This document shows, one piece after another, positions 1 through 10,670 of a DNA stretch of 64,000 bases. Position 1 is the first letter of the stretch. Every line of letters starts with the position of its first letter. A program made the position numbers and the translations under genes. The stretch is from contig CM075185.1 of assembly GCA_037577475.1 (NCBI GenBank), positions 33,292,874 through 33,356,873 of the forward strand, written 5' to 3'. This DNA is from Chaunax sp. Z400. Its lineage: Eukaryota > Chordata > Actinopteri > Lophiiformes > Chaunacidae. The notes below the pieces were generated by a model. It was not told the origin of the DNA. It saw only the letters and a program-made list of their open reading frames with translations, and ran no database searches.

Positions 1-270
1 CCTGTTACTGAACATTGAGAAAACAAAGGAGCTGGTGGTTGACTTCAGAAAGTGGAAGTCACCTCTTATTCCTGTCTCAATCCGGGGTGGATGGACATCG
101 ACATGGTTCAGTCCTACAAATACCTGGGAATGTACCTGGACCATAAACGCACCACACTTACAAGAAGGGCCTGAACTGACTTTACTCTCTTAGGAAGCTC
201 AGGTCCTTCAGTGTTTCCATTAACATTCTGAACATTTTTTATCAGAAAAATTGCACGCTCCCTCAAAACT
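1..270 (+). pseudogene. LINE reverse transcriptase fragment, copy A
   Basis: Broken translation contains the short motifs EKTKELVVDF, followed in another frame by YKYLGMYLDH and LRSFSV. These are typical of the RT C-terminal half of fish L2-like LINEs. There are frameshifts and no full domain, and the left side is outside the window. The clade is inferred from remembered motif style only. Confidence 0.7.
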
Positions 271-576
271 TGCGACATCTGTGGCATTGTGCTGTGTGAT
301 GAAACTGCACACTTTAGAGTGGCCTTTTATTGTGAGCAACCTAAGGCACACCTGTGCAATAATCATGCTGTCTAATCAGCATCTTGATATGCCACACCTG
401 TCAGGTGGATGGATTATCTCGGCAAAGGAGAAGTGCTCACTAACACAGATTTAAACAAGTTTGTGAACAAAATTTGAGAGAAACAGGCCTTTTGTGTGCA
501 TAGAACATTTTAGATTTTTGCTTTCAACACATGAAAAATTGGAGCTAAAACAAAAGTGTTGCGTTTATATTTTTGT
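271..576. mobile_element. Tc1/mariner-like non-autonomous relic, copy A
   Basis: The block ends with a terminus resembling the widespread vertebrate Tc1-type end (GCGTTTATATTTTTGT at 561-576). The interior (hairpin-poor, no ORF) matches my memory of a dispersed fish and amphibian DNA transposon. No transposase is present. The exact family name is not assigned. Copies lie at 28455-28760 and 40856-41161. Confidence 0.5.
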
Positions 577-1829
577 AGGGTATAGTTTTACAGACACTCC
601 AAACACATATACTGTACGTAGATGACAGTATTGTTGCCCCTGTCTTACCCCTTTTGATACTGTTGCCTGTTGTGGACTGCCTTTCTGGTTTTTTGACCTT
701 GGACTGTTTACTAGTTTGTTGATTACTAAATCTCTGAAAAGCTCCCAGTGTCTCTGTCACATGTCTGCATTTGGATCCTCACAACTCTGTCTGTGAACTC
801 TGACAATTTCTGTCCTCTGAAGGTAATTTATTAGAGCCATATTTATGTCATAACATCACTGAATCAATAGAGTGCATCACTTTCACTAACCTACAATATG
901 AGCCTGTGCTAGCTGTGTTTTACTGCTTGTGACTGTAAACGTTAATTCAAGGCTAAATTAGCAAACCTGGAAACTACTAATCCAACAACATGGAGACATT
1001 TAGCCTCAGAAACCAGATATTTAGTAACTTTTTAGCAGACTGCTTTGACTGACCTCTATGCTCCAGTGAAAATAAAGTGCTTGTGTCCTTTGACCAGAAA
1101 AAGGGTGAAAAAAATCAGAAGAAATAATATTAGTTTCAGGAATCAGACACTGTTTAATGTTCTTCACCATTTATATAGATTATTCCACTTTAGCCAGACA
1201 ACAGGGACCAGCCTGAAAAAACAAGTTTCTGTAATTAAGGGACTAAACTAAACTGAATTTAACCAATTTGGTGACCGTTTTGTTCTACAGTAAAAAAAAA
1301 AAAAAACAAGAAAGAGATTCTCTTTAAATTGATTTTTGACTCCTAAATTACTTTATATATAATTAACATCATCAACTGAACAGTGATAAGATGATCTTTT
1401 CAAACAATCCATTTTTACTTCACAAATTTAACATAAAACATGTAAAACGACTCACCACATACTTTCTATGCTCTGTGGAAAGTAGTAGGTAATAATAATA
1501 GTGACTGCTGACCAATGATGGCAGCCTAGAAGGACCAAAAAACTCAAACTCAAATCTGCAATGGGATGATGAGAATGAGAAATCAATGAGGGATCAATGA
1601 GAAAAACAGCCAAAATCTTACACATACAGTATAAAGTATTTATTTCATCAAGAAGTATCAAATTATTTAAAATTGTTTCTATAGTAAATTTGAATATGAT
1701 TCCAATTTATATTTAGAGCTGAGTAGGAGAGAATGTAGAGTCTAACAATCAATCATTCTAAAAAACATTCAATACAGAGTGGAATCTAGACATCCACATG
1801 TAGAAAGGGCAGGGTGGATTAACAGATAA
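577..1829. other. Non-coding unit DNA, nothing recognised (copy A)
   Basis: AT-rich sequence with only short chance ORFs. The 27 bp at 644-670 are missing from copy B. An A-rich run lies near 1291-1306. I see no domain, convincing splice pair or RNA gene. Confidence 0.6.
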
Positions 1830-2510
1830 TTCTAATTTAATATAATATGATATAATAATTTAATATTTAATATACTATATAATTTAATATATAATATACT
1901 ATATAATTTAATATATAATATACTATATAATTTAATATATATATAATATACTATATATTTTAATATATAATATACTATATATTTTAATATATAATATATA
2001 ATATACTATATAATTTGATAATTTAATATATAATATATAATATACTATATAATTTAATATAATAATTTAATATATAATATATAGTATACTATATAATTTA
2101 ATATAATAATTTAATATAATATATATATATAATAAACAAATACAAAAATAATATATATATATATATATATAAAATGTATTTATTTATTTATCCATCTATT
2201 ATTTATTTAATTATCCATCTATTTATCTAGCCATGTATTTATTTATTTGATTATTTATCTATTCATTTATTTATCTATTTGTTTGTTTATTTATTTACTT
2301 ATTTATCTATTTGTTCATTTATTTATTTAATTATTTATATATCTATTCATTTATCTATACATCCACTTGTTTATTTATTTAATTATTTATTTATCTATTT
2401 ATTTATATATACATCTACTTGTTTATTTATTTATCTATTTATTTATTTAATTATTTAATTATTTATTTATCTATTTATTTCTTTATTCGTTTACATTATT
2501 TATACTTTTC
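1830..2510. repeat. AT-rich minisatellite plus (TTTA)n/(ATCT)n tract, copy A
   Basis: A degenerate repeat of TAATATATAATATACTATA type at about 1830-2140 is followed by (AT)n at 2150-2171 and a long ATTT/ATCT tetranucleotide tract to about 2490. The length of the (AT)n part differs between copies. Apparent ORFs through the tract are simple-sequence artefacts. Confidence 0.95.
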
Positions 2511-2671
2511 AATAAGAGCAGGTCTAAACCGACTCTTTGTGAGACCCAACACTCCACCATGAGCAAGCACTTTGGCGACAGTGGCGAGGAAAAACTGCCT
2601 TTTACAGGCAGAAACCATCGAGCAGATCCGAGACTCATGGTGGACGGCCCTCTGCTTTGACCGGTTGGGGT

Positions 2672-2712
2672 GAGAGAGAGAGAGAGAGAGAGAGAGATAG
2701 GGAGGATAGGTG

Positions 2713-2750
<38 letters not shown>

Positions 2751-3180
2751 GAGCAAGAGAGAGAGAGAGATAGGGAAGATAGGTGGAGAGAGAGAGAGCG
2801 AGAGAGAGAGAGAGAGAGAGACATAGGGAGGATAGGTGGAGAGAGAGAGAGCGAGAGAGAGAGAGACATAGGGAGGATAGGTGGAGAGAGAGAGAGAGAG
2901 AGATAGGGAGGATAGGTGGAGAGAGAGAGAGCGAGAGAGAGAGAGACATAGGGAGGATAGGTGGAGAGAGAGAGAGAGAGAGATAGGGAGGATAGGTGGA
3001 GAGAGAGAAAGAGAGAGAGACAACAACAACATGTGCAACCACAACAACAATAATAGCTAAAAGAAAATTACATTATGCAGTATCTATAATACCTACACAT
3101 AACTACGCTGATAATAATGATATTAATAATGATGATGATAATAATAGTAAAAATAATAATGGTGATGATAATAATCTCAT
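2672..3180. repeat. (GA)n minisatellite with AAC/AAT trinucleotide tail, copy A
   Basis: GA dinucleotides are interspersed with a recurring GATAGGGAGGATAGGTGGA motif up to about 3020. They are followed by AAC and AAT/GAT trinucleotides to about 3175. Copies B and C have the same architecture but are about 80 bp shorter. Serine/leucine or Arg/Glu ORFs here are low-complexity artefacts. Confidence 0.95.
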
Positions 3181-3267
3181 CCTTACTGATGAGATCCCAT
3201 CTGGACACTGTGCCACAGCCTGGTTGTGTTAGAGTAGGGAGAGAGAGTTCATTATTCCAATCAGTTC

Positions 3268-5482
3268 TTAACACAAAACACCTGGAATAATGAGCTCTCT
3301 CTCTCTACACGAAACACAACCATGCTGCCACACTGTCCATTGGGCAAGCGAGGCAGTGCTGGTGAATGCATGCTTCTTCACAGTCTGCACCCCTGAAGTG
3401 AACTCCTGCTTCTTCTTGGGAGACCTGAACCTTCCCATGTCAAGCCTGCTCTGGTGTCTGGCAGCAAATGTTTTCACATACCCCAGACTCATCAGGAGAT
3501 GATGAATCCACCTCTGAGGAGATGGGATGTGGCATGGTGGCAGCAGCCATGGAAAAGACACCAGGATGGGAGGAGGCGTCAGCCATGGAGGAGACACCAA
3601 GATGGGAGGAGGTGTCAGCCATAGAGGAGATACCAGGACGGAAGGTGGCAGCAGGCTGGAAGGAAGCAGAAGCCATGGAGGAGACAGCAGGCTGGAAGGA
3701 GATGGAGAAGCATGGATTTTCCAAGAGACTTGTTGAAGTTGATGCCCCAGCAGTGACTGGTTGAACTCCTACAGGCTCGCCCTGTTTGGAAGACAACAAC
3801 AAACAAAAATTAGTTTACTGCATAAATAAGTGCAACAGTAAAGACGACTTACAACAGAGACAGACCAATGAATAAACACTGCTGTACTTACAGAGGCTAT
3901 ACGGCCAGGCTGGGGTGTAGAACAGTAGGAGAAGGGCTGGAGGTCCTCTTAGCCACTAAATTTAGAGGAGATACATGAGAAGACAATAGAGTTAAAAAGT
4001 GAACCTGTCTCACAGAAACCAGAAGGAGAATAGTAAGACAATAAATGTTTCTAACCTGCTGGTTTGTGAAAGCTACAGTCAGTCTCTGTTCTCAGCTCCA
4101 CCAGATACTCTGCCAAGCTGTCAACTCTGTCCATGCCTGGAACACCAGAATCATCTAGTCTGAAAAAATCAGAGATGAGATGAGCAACAAAATCTAAGAA
4201 GTGGAGCTCAGTGCAGATAGAATGGTTTCTTAACACATAATTATGTTTTTACATACCAGACTCATCAGGAGATGATGAGTCCACCTCTGAGGAGACACTA
4301 GGTTGTGGCATGGAGGCATCAGCCATGGAGGAGATACCAGGCTGGGAGAAGGCAGCAGCCATGGAGGAGATACCAGGCTGGGAGGAGATACCAGGCTGGG
4401 AGGAGATACCAGGCTGGGAGGAGATACCAGGCTGGGACAAAGAAGCAGCAGGCTGGAAAGAAGCAGAGGTCATGGATATCAGTTTATGAGCAGCTCAGTG
4501 TTTGGTTAGCTTTGGCTATGGGATTAGCAAAAATAAAGCCTGGTTGAATTGAAATGTATTTAAGAATTTAAGAACAGCCACAAAGCAAAGGTTTTATGTA
4601 GCCAGAAATCAATTTGACATACCAGAGTATTTTTCAGGTGGTCTGAAGGTTGTCACAAATCCCCGGCCAATCACCTTCAAGCTGTTGGTGTTGACACTGT
4701 GGGTCAAATCCCAGAGTAGGTGAGCAGAGATGAGGACCTGCTCATCACTGGCTCAGTACCCCGATCCTTGATGTGGTCCATGCGGGAGAGGAAGTCTTTG
4801 CCGTACATAGATAGCAGTCAGTGATTGGTGGAGATGTCAGTGGGCTCTGGAGGAACCTGGCAGATCACTGGGATGAGGCTGGGCCGATCCACAAAGTCAG
4901 CACACTCTCCAAGATAGTGTTCCATGTGGTGTCTGGTGGTAGATGAGGGCTGGAACAGGAGGCTCATACCAAAGGTTCAAGTCTGGCTGCAGTGCCAGAC
5001 TGAAAGACGGTGTTGGTAAATCCACCTCTGGTCCTGCACAGGGATGGACTTGCCACTTGACAACCAGAAAGAAATTGAAGCCCCAGCAGTGACTGGCTGA
5101 ACCCCTACAGGCTCAACCTGTTTGGAAGACGACAACAACAAACGAAAATTAGTTAACTGCATAAATAAATGCAACAGTAAAGACGACTTACAACAGAGAC
5201 AGACCAATGAATAAACACTGCTGTACTTACAGAGGCTATACTGCCAGGCTGTGGTGTAGAACAGGGTTAGGGCTCCACATAGAGGATGGAGTAGGAGAAG
5301 GGCTGGTGGTTGTCACAGAGACCATAGCAGGGGTCCTCACAGAGGATGGGTGAGAAGAGGGGCTGGAGGTCCTCCTCGGTACTAAATTGAGAAAAAATAC
5401 ATGAGAAGACAATGGAGTTAAAAAGTGAACCTGTCTCTCAGAACCCAGAGGGAGAATAGTAAGACAATAAATGTTTCTTACC
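3268..5482 (-). CDS. Pro/Ser-rich exon cluster downstream of the SGNH gene, copy A
   Basis: This minus-strand series has plausible splice borders: exons near 5231-5381, 5117 leftward, 4056-4159, 3892-3955 and 3482-3781, each after a pyrimidine-rich AG and ending at GT. Open frames are rich in Ser, Pro, Ala and Gln. They include a repeated block (PGISSQ) near 4340-4440 and an SSEVDSSSPDESG motif that appears twice, ending at donors near 4257 and 3482. The frames do not all join without stops, and the SGNH reading frame stops at 5518, 36 nt before the donor at 5482. The exons are therefore a long 3' UTR, alternative exons or a decaying second gene. A further stretch at 4640-4980 has no usable frame. 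No known domain is recognised. Confidence 0.4.
3740..4068. repeat. Intragenic cassette duplication, first copy (partner 5078-5492)
   Basis: The segment is clearly homologous to 5078-5492. Both hold the acceptor after TTGGAAGAC, the AATTAGTT block, the exon ending at GTAAGTACAG and the exon ending in CCAGCAG. They differ by substitutions and an inner deletion, so this duplication is older than the 12.4 kb unit amplification. It is present in all three units. Confidence 0.85.
4317..4440. repeat. 18-bp exon minisatellite, copy A (4 tandem units)
   Basis: GAGATACCAGGCTGGGAG repeats with an 18-bp period, encoding a six-residue repeat (SQPGIS) on the minus strand. There are four tandem units here, five in copy B and four in copy C, so the length change keeps the frame. 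Confidence 0.9.
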
Positions 5483-5517
5483 TGCTGGTTTGGGAGGATT
5501 TAGCGGCTGAAGGAGAC

Positions 5518-7565
5518 CTATAACTGATCGAGCCAGTGCTGGATCATGAGATCAGCTGTCTTGGGTGTCCAGTGAACAGGGTCTCTTGGCTGAGTCCTGA
5601 AGTGCACCTGATCAAGTCCTGACAGAAAGATGCAGTCGTCCTCAATGTACTTGTTCAGGTTCACCAGTTGCTCCTTCTGCTTTCTGTCCAGTCTCTCGCA
5701 AAAGTTAATGACTGGTACATAAAGTTCAGCGTTGGGAAACTTTTCCTCGGCCATGTTCAACAAATCGTCGAGTTGTTGGACCATGCTCTCAGTCGTTTGC
5801 TTTCGGAGACAGTTGTTCAGGCCTGCTGACAACACCAGTTTCTCCACAGACTTGTTTGGGGGAAGCCTCCTGAGCATCTCGGTCAGATGGAAAAATTGGG
5901 CCCCTGGATAGCTGTCTATCTGAATGTTTGCATCAGAAAATCCAGGGACCCGGGCGAGATTTGAGTCCCCCAGGATAATGATGGGCTTCTTGGGGTGAAA
6001 GCTCCAATCTTCAAGCTTGCGCTGGGTTCTTTGGTGGACTGTAGGTTCCCAGCTTGAAGGTCTAGTGGCTCGTCGCTGTGCTCGAGGTGGGGTGGTCTTC
6101 CTCTTTGGCTTTTGTTTCAAGACAGTCTGAAAAGAAAAAAAACAGCATGTTTGATTTCACTTATAAAGCTTTCCTGTTGGTTCAGGGGTTCACTGAGCCC
6201 CCTAGTGGCTGTAGCCAGGAAAGTATACAGGGATTTAAATGTCTGTATTTTCTAATAACACATAATTAATCGTTTGTTTAATTTTTAAACTTTTGAACAG
6301 TAGCAGATAAGGCATTGAGTTTTTGGGAAAATGTCTGACTGGGTATGATATGATGTTTGACATTAGACAATGTTAACTTTTAGTATTTCTTACTGCTTGA
6401 ATATATTTATGTTTATATATCTTCTGTATGTAATGTGTATCTTATGGCTGCAGCATGGGTGAAAAGCCTAAGACAAATTTCTCACCTCGTGGGACAATAA
6501 AGTTTATCTTATCTTAATCATTTATTGTGATGCCTTGCTCTGTAATAATACATATTAATTGTGATTTGATTAAGATCTTTTCAACTGCTAGAAATACTTA
6601 AACTCTGAAATATATTGGAGCTTGTAATAATACAACTAGTTGGAAAGGCCTTTAGTCTGTGATTCATTGTTTTTCACCCAACTCTGTAGCTGAACCATTA
6701 GCTAGCCTAGCTCTTTCATTAGCCAGCCTAGCTCTTTCATTAGCCAGCCTAGCTCTTTCATTAGCCAGCCTAGCTCTTTCATTAGCCAGCCTAGCTCTTT
6801 CATTAGCTAGCCTAGCTCTTTCATTAGCCAGCCTAGCTCTACCAGCATAGCTCTTTCATTAGCTAGCAGCTAACAGCTTTTAGCCATTTGCTCATCACTT
6901 TTTGGGTACATTAGTTTACAAAATACACATTAAATTTCGTCCTGATTTTTTCTGACCAATTCAATTTCAAACTGCAGCTGTGATCTGAAGTCTAGTAAAT
7001 AGTAGTTGGGATGTAAAATATGAGCTCACCTGTAGCTTGAGGTTCTCCTGCTGGAAGACCTGGACCTCTTCTGTCATCTGGGCTTCCAGGGCGGACAGCT
7101 GACGCTGGAGAGACAGGATGTCATGGTCTCTCTGTCGGATCTCCCCATCAGCGTACCGGAGGTCAGCCCGCAGCTTGGTGTTGGACTCCTTCATGTCCGA
7201 CTGTCTCTTCTTCAGGCGGATGTTGTCCTGAAGCAGCTGCTGCGAGACACCAGGACGGGGCTCCCGGTGTTTGGGGGCCCTCCTCACGTCCTTGTCAAAA
7301 GTCTGTCCAGAATGAGCAAAAACATCCATCTGTTTAATATCACACTGTAGGAAATGTATTTGTCCCTATATAGAAAATATATGAGTGGAAACCACATTTA
7401 TACGATGAAATAAAGCCTATATTTATTATATATGAGTTGAAAACGCTGAAAATCATAAAATAATACATTGGTTAATCTGTAGCTTTAGCGACAAACAGCA
7501 GTAATCTGGTCGGTAAGTAAAAACGTATTTCCTGGTATTCTTACCTTGCCTCCACGTCCAGACAT
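5518..7565 (-). CDS. Coiled-coil plus SGNH-hydrolase-like protein, copy A (3 exons)
   Basis: Exon 1 is 7545-7565 (start codon at 7565, MSGRGGK, then GTAAGA). Exon 2 is 7030-7344, or 7030-7312 with an alternative in-frame acceptor. Exon 3 is 5518-6126, ending in TAG. Phases are 0 at both junctions, giving about 305-320 residues. Exon 2 is charged with heptad-like Leu/Gln pattern (coiled coil). Exon 3 carries GDSN, the block I nucleophile Ser; GLNN, similar to block III; and DPVH near the C-terminus, the Asp and His of block V. All triad positions of an SGNH/GDSL hydrolase are therefore present. Similar SGNH domains occur in fish proteins linked to retroelements, but substrate and role are unknown. 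No signal peptide is seen. The exon 2 and exon 3 proteins are identical in all three unit copies, which suggests very recent duplication. The MSGRGGK start resembles histone tails only superficially. Confidence 0.7.
6440..6516. mobile_element. LINE-type 3' tail, copy A
   Basis: The end GGGACAATAAAGTTTATCTT followed by a TTATC-type tandem is the usual 3' terminus of fish L2-like retroposons. It sits between exons 2 and 3 of the SGNH gene. No RT remains upstream. Copies lie near 34556-34632 and 46986-47062. Confidence 0.5.
6697..6868. repeat. 21-bp minisatellite, copy A (about 7 units)
   Basis: ATTAGCCAGCCTAGCTCTTTC repeats with a 21-bp period inside an intron of the SGNH gene. About 7 units are present here versus about 14 in B and C. 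The open LASLALS frame follows from the period being a multiple of three and is not evidence of coding. Confidence 0.95.
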
Positions 7566-7759
7566 GTTGGTCGATAAAGATGATATATTGATTAGATGTT
7601 GATTAATGATCGATGAGATGGTTGAATGATCCAAAAACCGAACGTAACAACAGTGTATTAGAAAGATATTTCACTTAGCAAACACAATGTTTAGCAGTTC
7701 AGTAGCTGAATCAGTCAGATGTAAGCGGTTAGACTCACAGGAAGGAGCCGTTGTTTCGC

Positions 7760-7822
7760 CGGACATTATATACGATCTCAGGATCCATGGATGACGTCAC
7801 GTTAAACTCGCCGCCATTTTTG
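7760..7822 (-). promoter_or_regulatory. Promoter of the SGNH gene: CRE, YY1-like site, TATA-like motif (copy A)
   Basis: A perfect palindromic CRE, TGACGTCA, lies at 7792-7799. GCCGCCATTTTTG at 7810-7822 matches the YY1 core (CCGCCAT). ATTATATA lies near 7766-7773. They are 200-260 bp upstream of the start codon at 7565, as expected for a minus-strand start near 7740. CREB/ATF control is an inference from the motif. Confidence 0.6.
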
Positions 7823-8053
7823 TTTTTCTCCGCGTAGAAATGTCTTTTTTATTCGTTTCTTTTTTATTTATTTATCTGTCACTGTTAGTATTTATTTTAA
7901 ACTGCATGCGTGGGTATTTTGCTCAGATCGTGCTAAATAAAATAAAATAAAATAAAAACATATACCAGCAACTTTTTTTTTGTTTTTGTTTTTTTGCTGT
8001 GGGTTATGTAAAGAAATACATCCATTCATTTACAACACTGAGTTTTATTATAT

Positions 8054-8672
8054 TGTGGCAGGATGGGTTTGTTCCCCCTCCTCTGCGTCATTGATTGGCC
8101 TTCAGGTGCTTCACCTTGGCTCTGACTGCGGGGCGGCGCGGAGCCGCTACATCTGCTGACAGCTGTGTGTGATTTCCTTCTTGCGGGAGTCTGGTGTCAG
8201 TGTGGCGGTGTGCGTTTGGCGTGTGGGTGAGGCTGTCGTGAACGGGGGGGAATCATCCTCTATTGACGTGCCCGGTGCATCTGAGCTGAGCACGAACAGC
8301 TGTCTTCGGGCTGCACGTCGCCGGTGCTCTGCTCGGAGCCGTGGGCTGGTACCGCTTCTTTTGGCTTTTACCTTCCCTTTGCGTTACGTTTTCTGCGCCA
8401 TAAGCTGACAAGACAATGCTATTTTTGTAGCTCTCTGCGCGGAGAGGCAGCCTGGCCCTTGGTGCTGGTCCCCTTCACGGTCCCTGATTTAGTTTTGGTT
8501 TGATGTGCGGTGTTCACGTGTAGTTTTTGGATCCCTTCCTTTTTTTCTTTTTTTTTTGGGTCCAGCTGCCGTGGTAAGCCCCCGTCCTGCTCCTGGCCCT
8601 TGTTTCAATAAAAGTACATTTTAATATGTTATACTGTTTAATAAATTTATATGGTTTGTATGTTTGTTTACA
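8054..8672 (+). mobile_element. LTR-like or non-coding transcript block, copy A
   Basis: The block begins TGTGGCAGG and ends TTTACA, so it has TG...CA ends. It is GC-rich inside and has AATAAA at 8607-8612 followed by a T-rich stretch. This resembles a fish retroelement solo LTR, but no clear target duplication flanks it. The 79-residue frame inside (8169-8408) has no recognisable domain. A 3' exon of a non-coding transcript is the alternative. Confidence 0.35.
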
Positions 8673-8723
8673 TTCATTTCAGAGAGACGGACTGACTGGT
8701 GGGTGAGATAGCTTGACTTTTAA

Positions 8724-8744
8724 CGAGAGAGAGAGAGAGAGAGA
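8724..8744. repeat. Short (GA)n tract, copy A
   Basis: Perfect GA dinucleotide run, slightly longer in copies B and C (about 36983-37008 and 49413-49438). Confidence 0.9.
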
Positions 8745-9224
8745 GGCCTGTTGCGCTGTCAGTTCATAAAGTCTTAATAGAGACAGTAGGCCAATATAAA
8801 TAAATGACAAGGAAATATGAGGTGAATTCAGGTGTGTTGGGACATTAGGGGGCGGTACAGTGACGTGGTGGTTTACACTGTCGCCTCACAGCAGCTGAGA
8901 GTTTCAGTGATCATTATAGTGATTGTTCAGGAATAGACCTTTAACTCCTGAGACATTTAGTTCAGGTCTAACTTAGTTTCCAATGAGCCAGCATGAACAA
9001 TGGACAGCTGATTTGGGTTTATAAATTATTTCCACCTTGTGAATATTACTGCCCACAAAATGCCCCCACTTTGGGCATTTTGTGGGCTTTCCCACTGTAG
9101 CGCCCCACCTAGGCCCACACATGCCCACAGTGGCCTCACACGACCCCAAAGCCAGTCAAAGAGGAAACTGTGGGTCTACAGTGTCACACATGGGCAACAC
9201 ACACACAAGCCACACACTTTGGGC

Positions 9225-9321
9225 TGTGTGTGTGTTGTGTGTGTGTTGTGTGTGTGTTGTGTGTGTGTTGTGTGTGTGTTGTGTGTGTGGTGTGTGTTGT
9301 GTGTGTGTTGTGTGTGTGTTG
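9225..9321. repeat. 11-bp GT minisatellite, copy A
   Basis: TTGTGTGTGTG repeats with an 11-bp period. Copy number varies: A intermediate, B shortest (37489-37572), C longest (49917-50036). Cys/Val ORFs across it are artefacts, because an 11-bp period cycles through all frames. Confidence 0.95.
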
Positions 9322-10670
9322 CCCGACTGTGTGCCTACATCGTGTTGGTCCTTATTGAATAACAAAATTAGTTTGGCTTTGTACCTGCAGAATAACACAA
9401 CCATTACTAATACATATGCAGAATAATTGCACTTGTTGTGATAAAGTGAGAGGCATATGTTCCAGACACTAACATCAATTATTCTTAAATTAAAAGAAAA
9501 CAATAAATTGAAATTTATTCACAAAATTGAACATGAAACTTTACTTCTTTCAACTCAGAAATGAATCACGTGAAAGATAACATTAGCATTGAACATATGA
9601 ACCTATACTGTTTATAAAAAATCAGTTGTCCTCCTTGGCCGTCTTGAGGCTGTGGCCCTGCTGCTCTTGGTGACACCATCTGAAGTGGGAAATAAAACAA
9701 TTGAAAAAAAACAAAAAAAACAATGCATTTCCAACAAAGGAAGCTTCCCAGGGCACCAAAAGTCTTTTGAGGAATTTAGGAAGTAAACCAGCATTCTGAC
9801 TCAAGGAACCTGAGATGAATTAGAGTTCTTAGAGGATGGTTCCATAGAATAACATTATAGTGATTGGCTCTGGTGCCTCATCCTTTTGCTAAAAGACATC
9901 AGATGTCAACGCAGTCACGTAATTATCACAAATGACAGGGAGCAAGGTCATAGTTCAAGCAAATAATTACATTATTATTACAGCCTTCTTCCTTATTAAA
10001 GTTTGAGAAAACAGTTGAATAAATAGGCTTCTGTTTGTGTTGGGTAAAAATAATATTTATTTTTTAATAAAACATACAGTTTTGGAATATTTTAAGAACA
10101 AATACAAAGGACAAACACCATAGGAGCCACTCAGGAACATTCAAGCTCCTTACTAGAAAATGTATCACCAAAGGGATAGTATGTGTCCATCCATCCAAGT
10201 CCAAACTTTTCTTCCTCATCTTTACATGCTGTGTTTTTTGCTCACTTTAATTGTTGATACAAGGATCCATTACTGCTTTTTGAATGTATTAGTGAAAACA
10301 TTGCATTTTCCTTGCAAGGCAGAAACACCTGAACGCATCTCACCTCGTCTTGCAACTTTAAATATGACAATCCTCAATAATATGCATTTGTTAGGCCCAT
10401 TTATTTGCTCTACAATATAGAGTGAAGCTTGTTAAACGTGACGATATTAAATGATGAAGTTACATGATTCTTAAGTTTGACTTTTTAATACAATTAGTCA
10501 AGTCTCCTTCAGTCATGTTGCGGGGGAGACAAGATTTGTTTGCAAGACTTTAACTCAGCATCAAAAATCTAAATGAAATCTTTAACACTTTAAATGTGTG
10601 TAACTTGAGAATAATGTCCAAGGAATGGTTGTAAAAGGAGCTAAACACATACAGACATACGTATAGTGAT
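9322..10670. other. AT-rich unit DNA, no clear gene (copy A)
   Basis: One weak candidate is a minus-strand terminal exon near 9510-9690. It has an acceptor after CCCACTTCAG, a short frame ending TTDFL and an AATAAA on the minus strand near 9519. No partner exon was found. The remainder has only chance ORFs. Confidence 0.4.

Larger units (their letters stand above)
1..10670. repeat. Duplicated unit, copy A (left-truncated by window)
   Basis: Nearly identical to 28185-38921 and 40586-51385. Position 1 aligns with 28185 and 40586. Offsets change only at microsatellites, minisatellites and a few small indels. Contents in order: LINE RT scrap, Tc1-like relic, AT-rich and GA-rich simple repeats, Pro/Ser-rich exons, SGNH gene with its promoter, LTR-like block, GT minisatellite and AT-rich DNA. 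It ends where module S begins. Confidence 0.95.

Noticed and set aside
2483..3050. Long Ser/Leu-rich and Arg/Glu-rich ORFs on both strands (also in copies B and C)
   Set aside because: They are readings of (GA)n simple repeats with no splice context or conserved domain.
7545..7565. Histone H4 or H2A start, because exon 1 encodes MSGRGGK
   Set aside because: Only seven residues match; the next exon is a coiled coil and no histone fold follows.
8169..8408. 79-residue ORF identical in three units
   Set aside because: Identity simply reflects recent duplication. No domain, ATG context or splice support was found, and it lies inside an LTR-like block.
9039..9503. Cys/Val and Thr/His ORFs near 9.0-9.5 kb and copies
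   Set aside because: They run through the 11-bp GT minisatellite in all frames, which is an artefact of a period not divisible by three with no stops.
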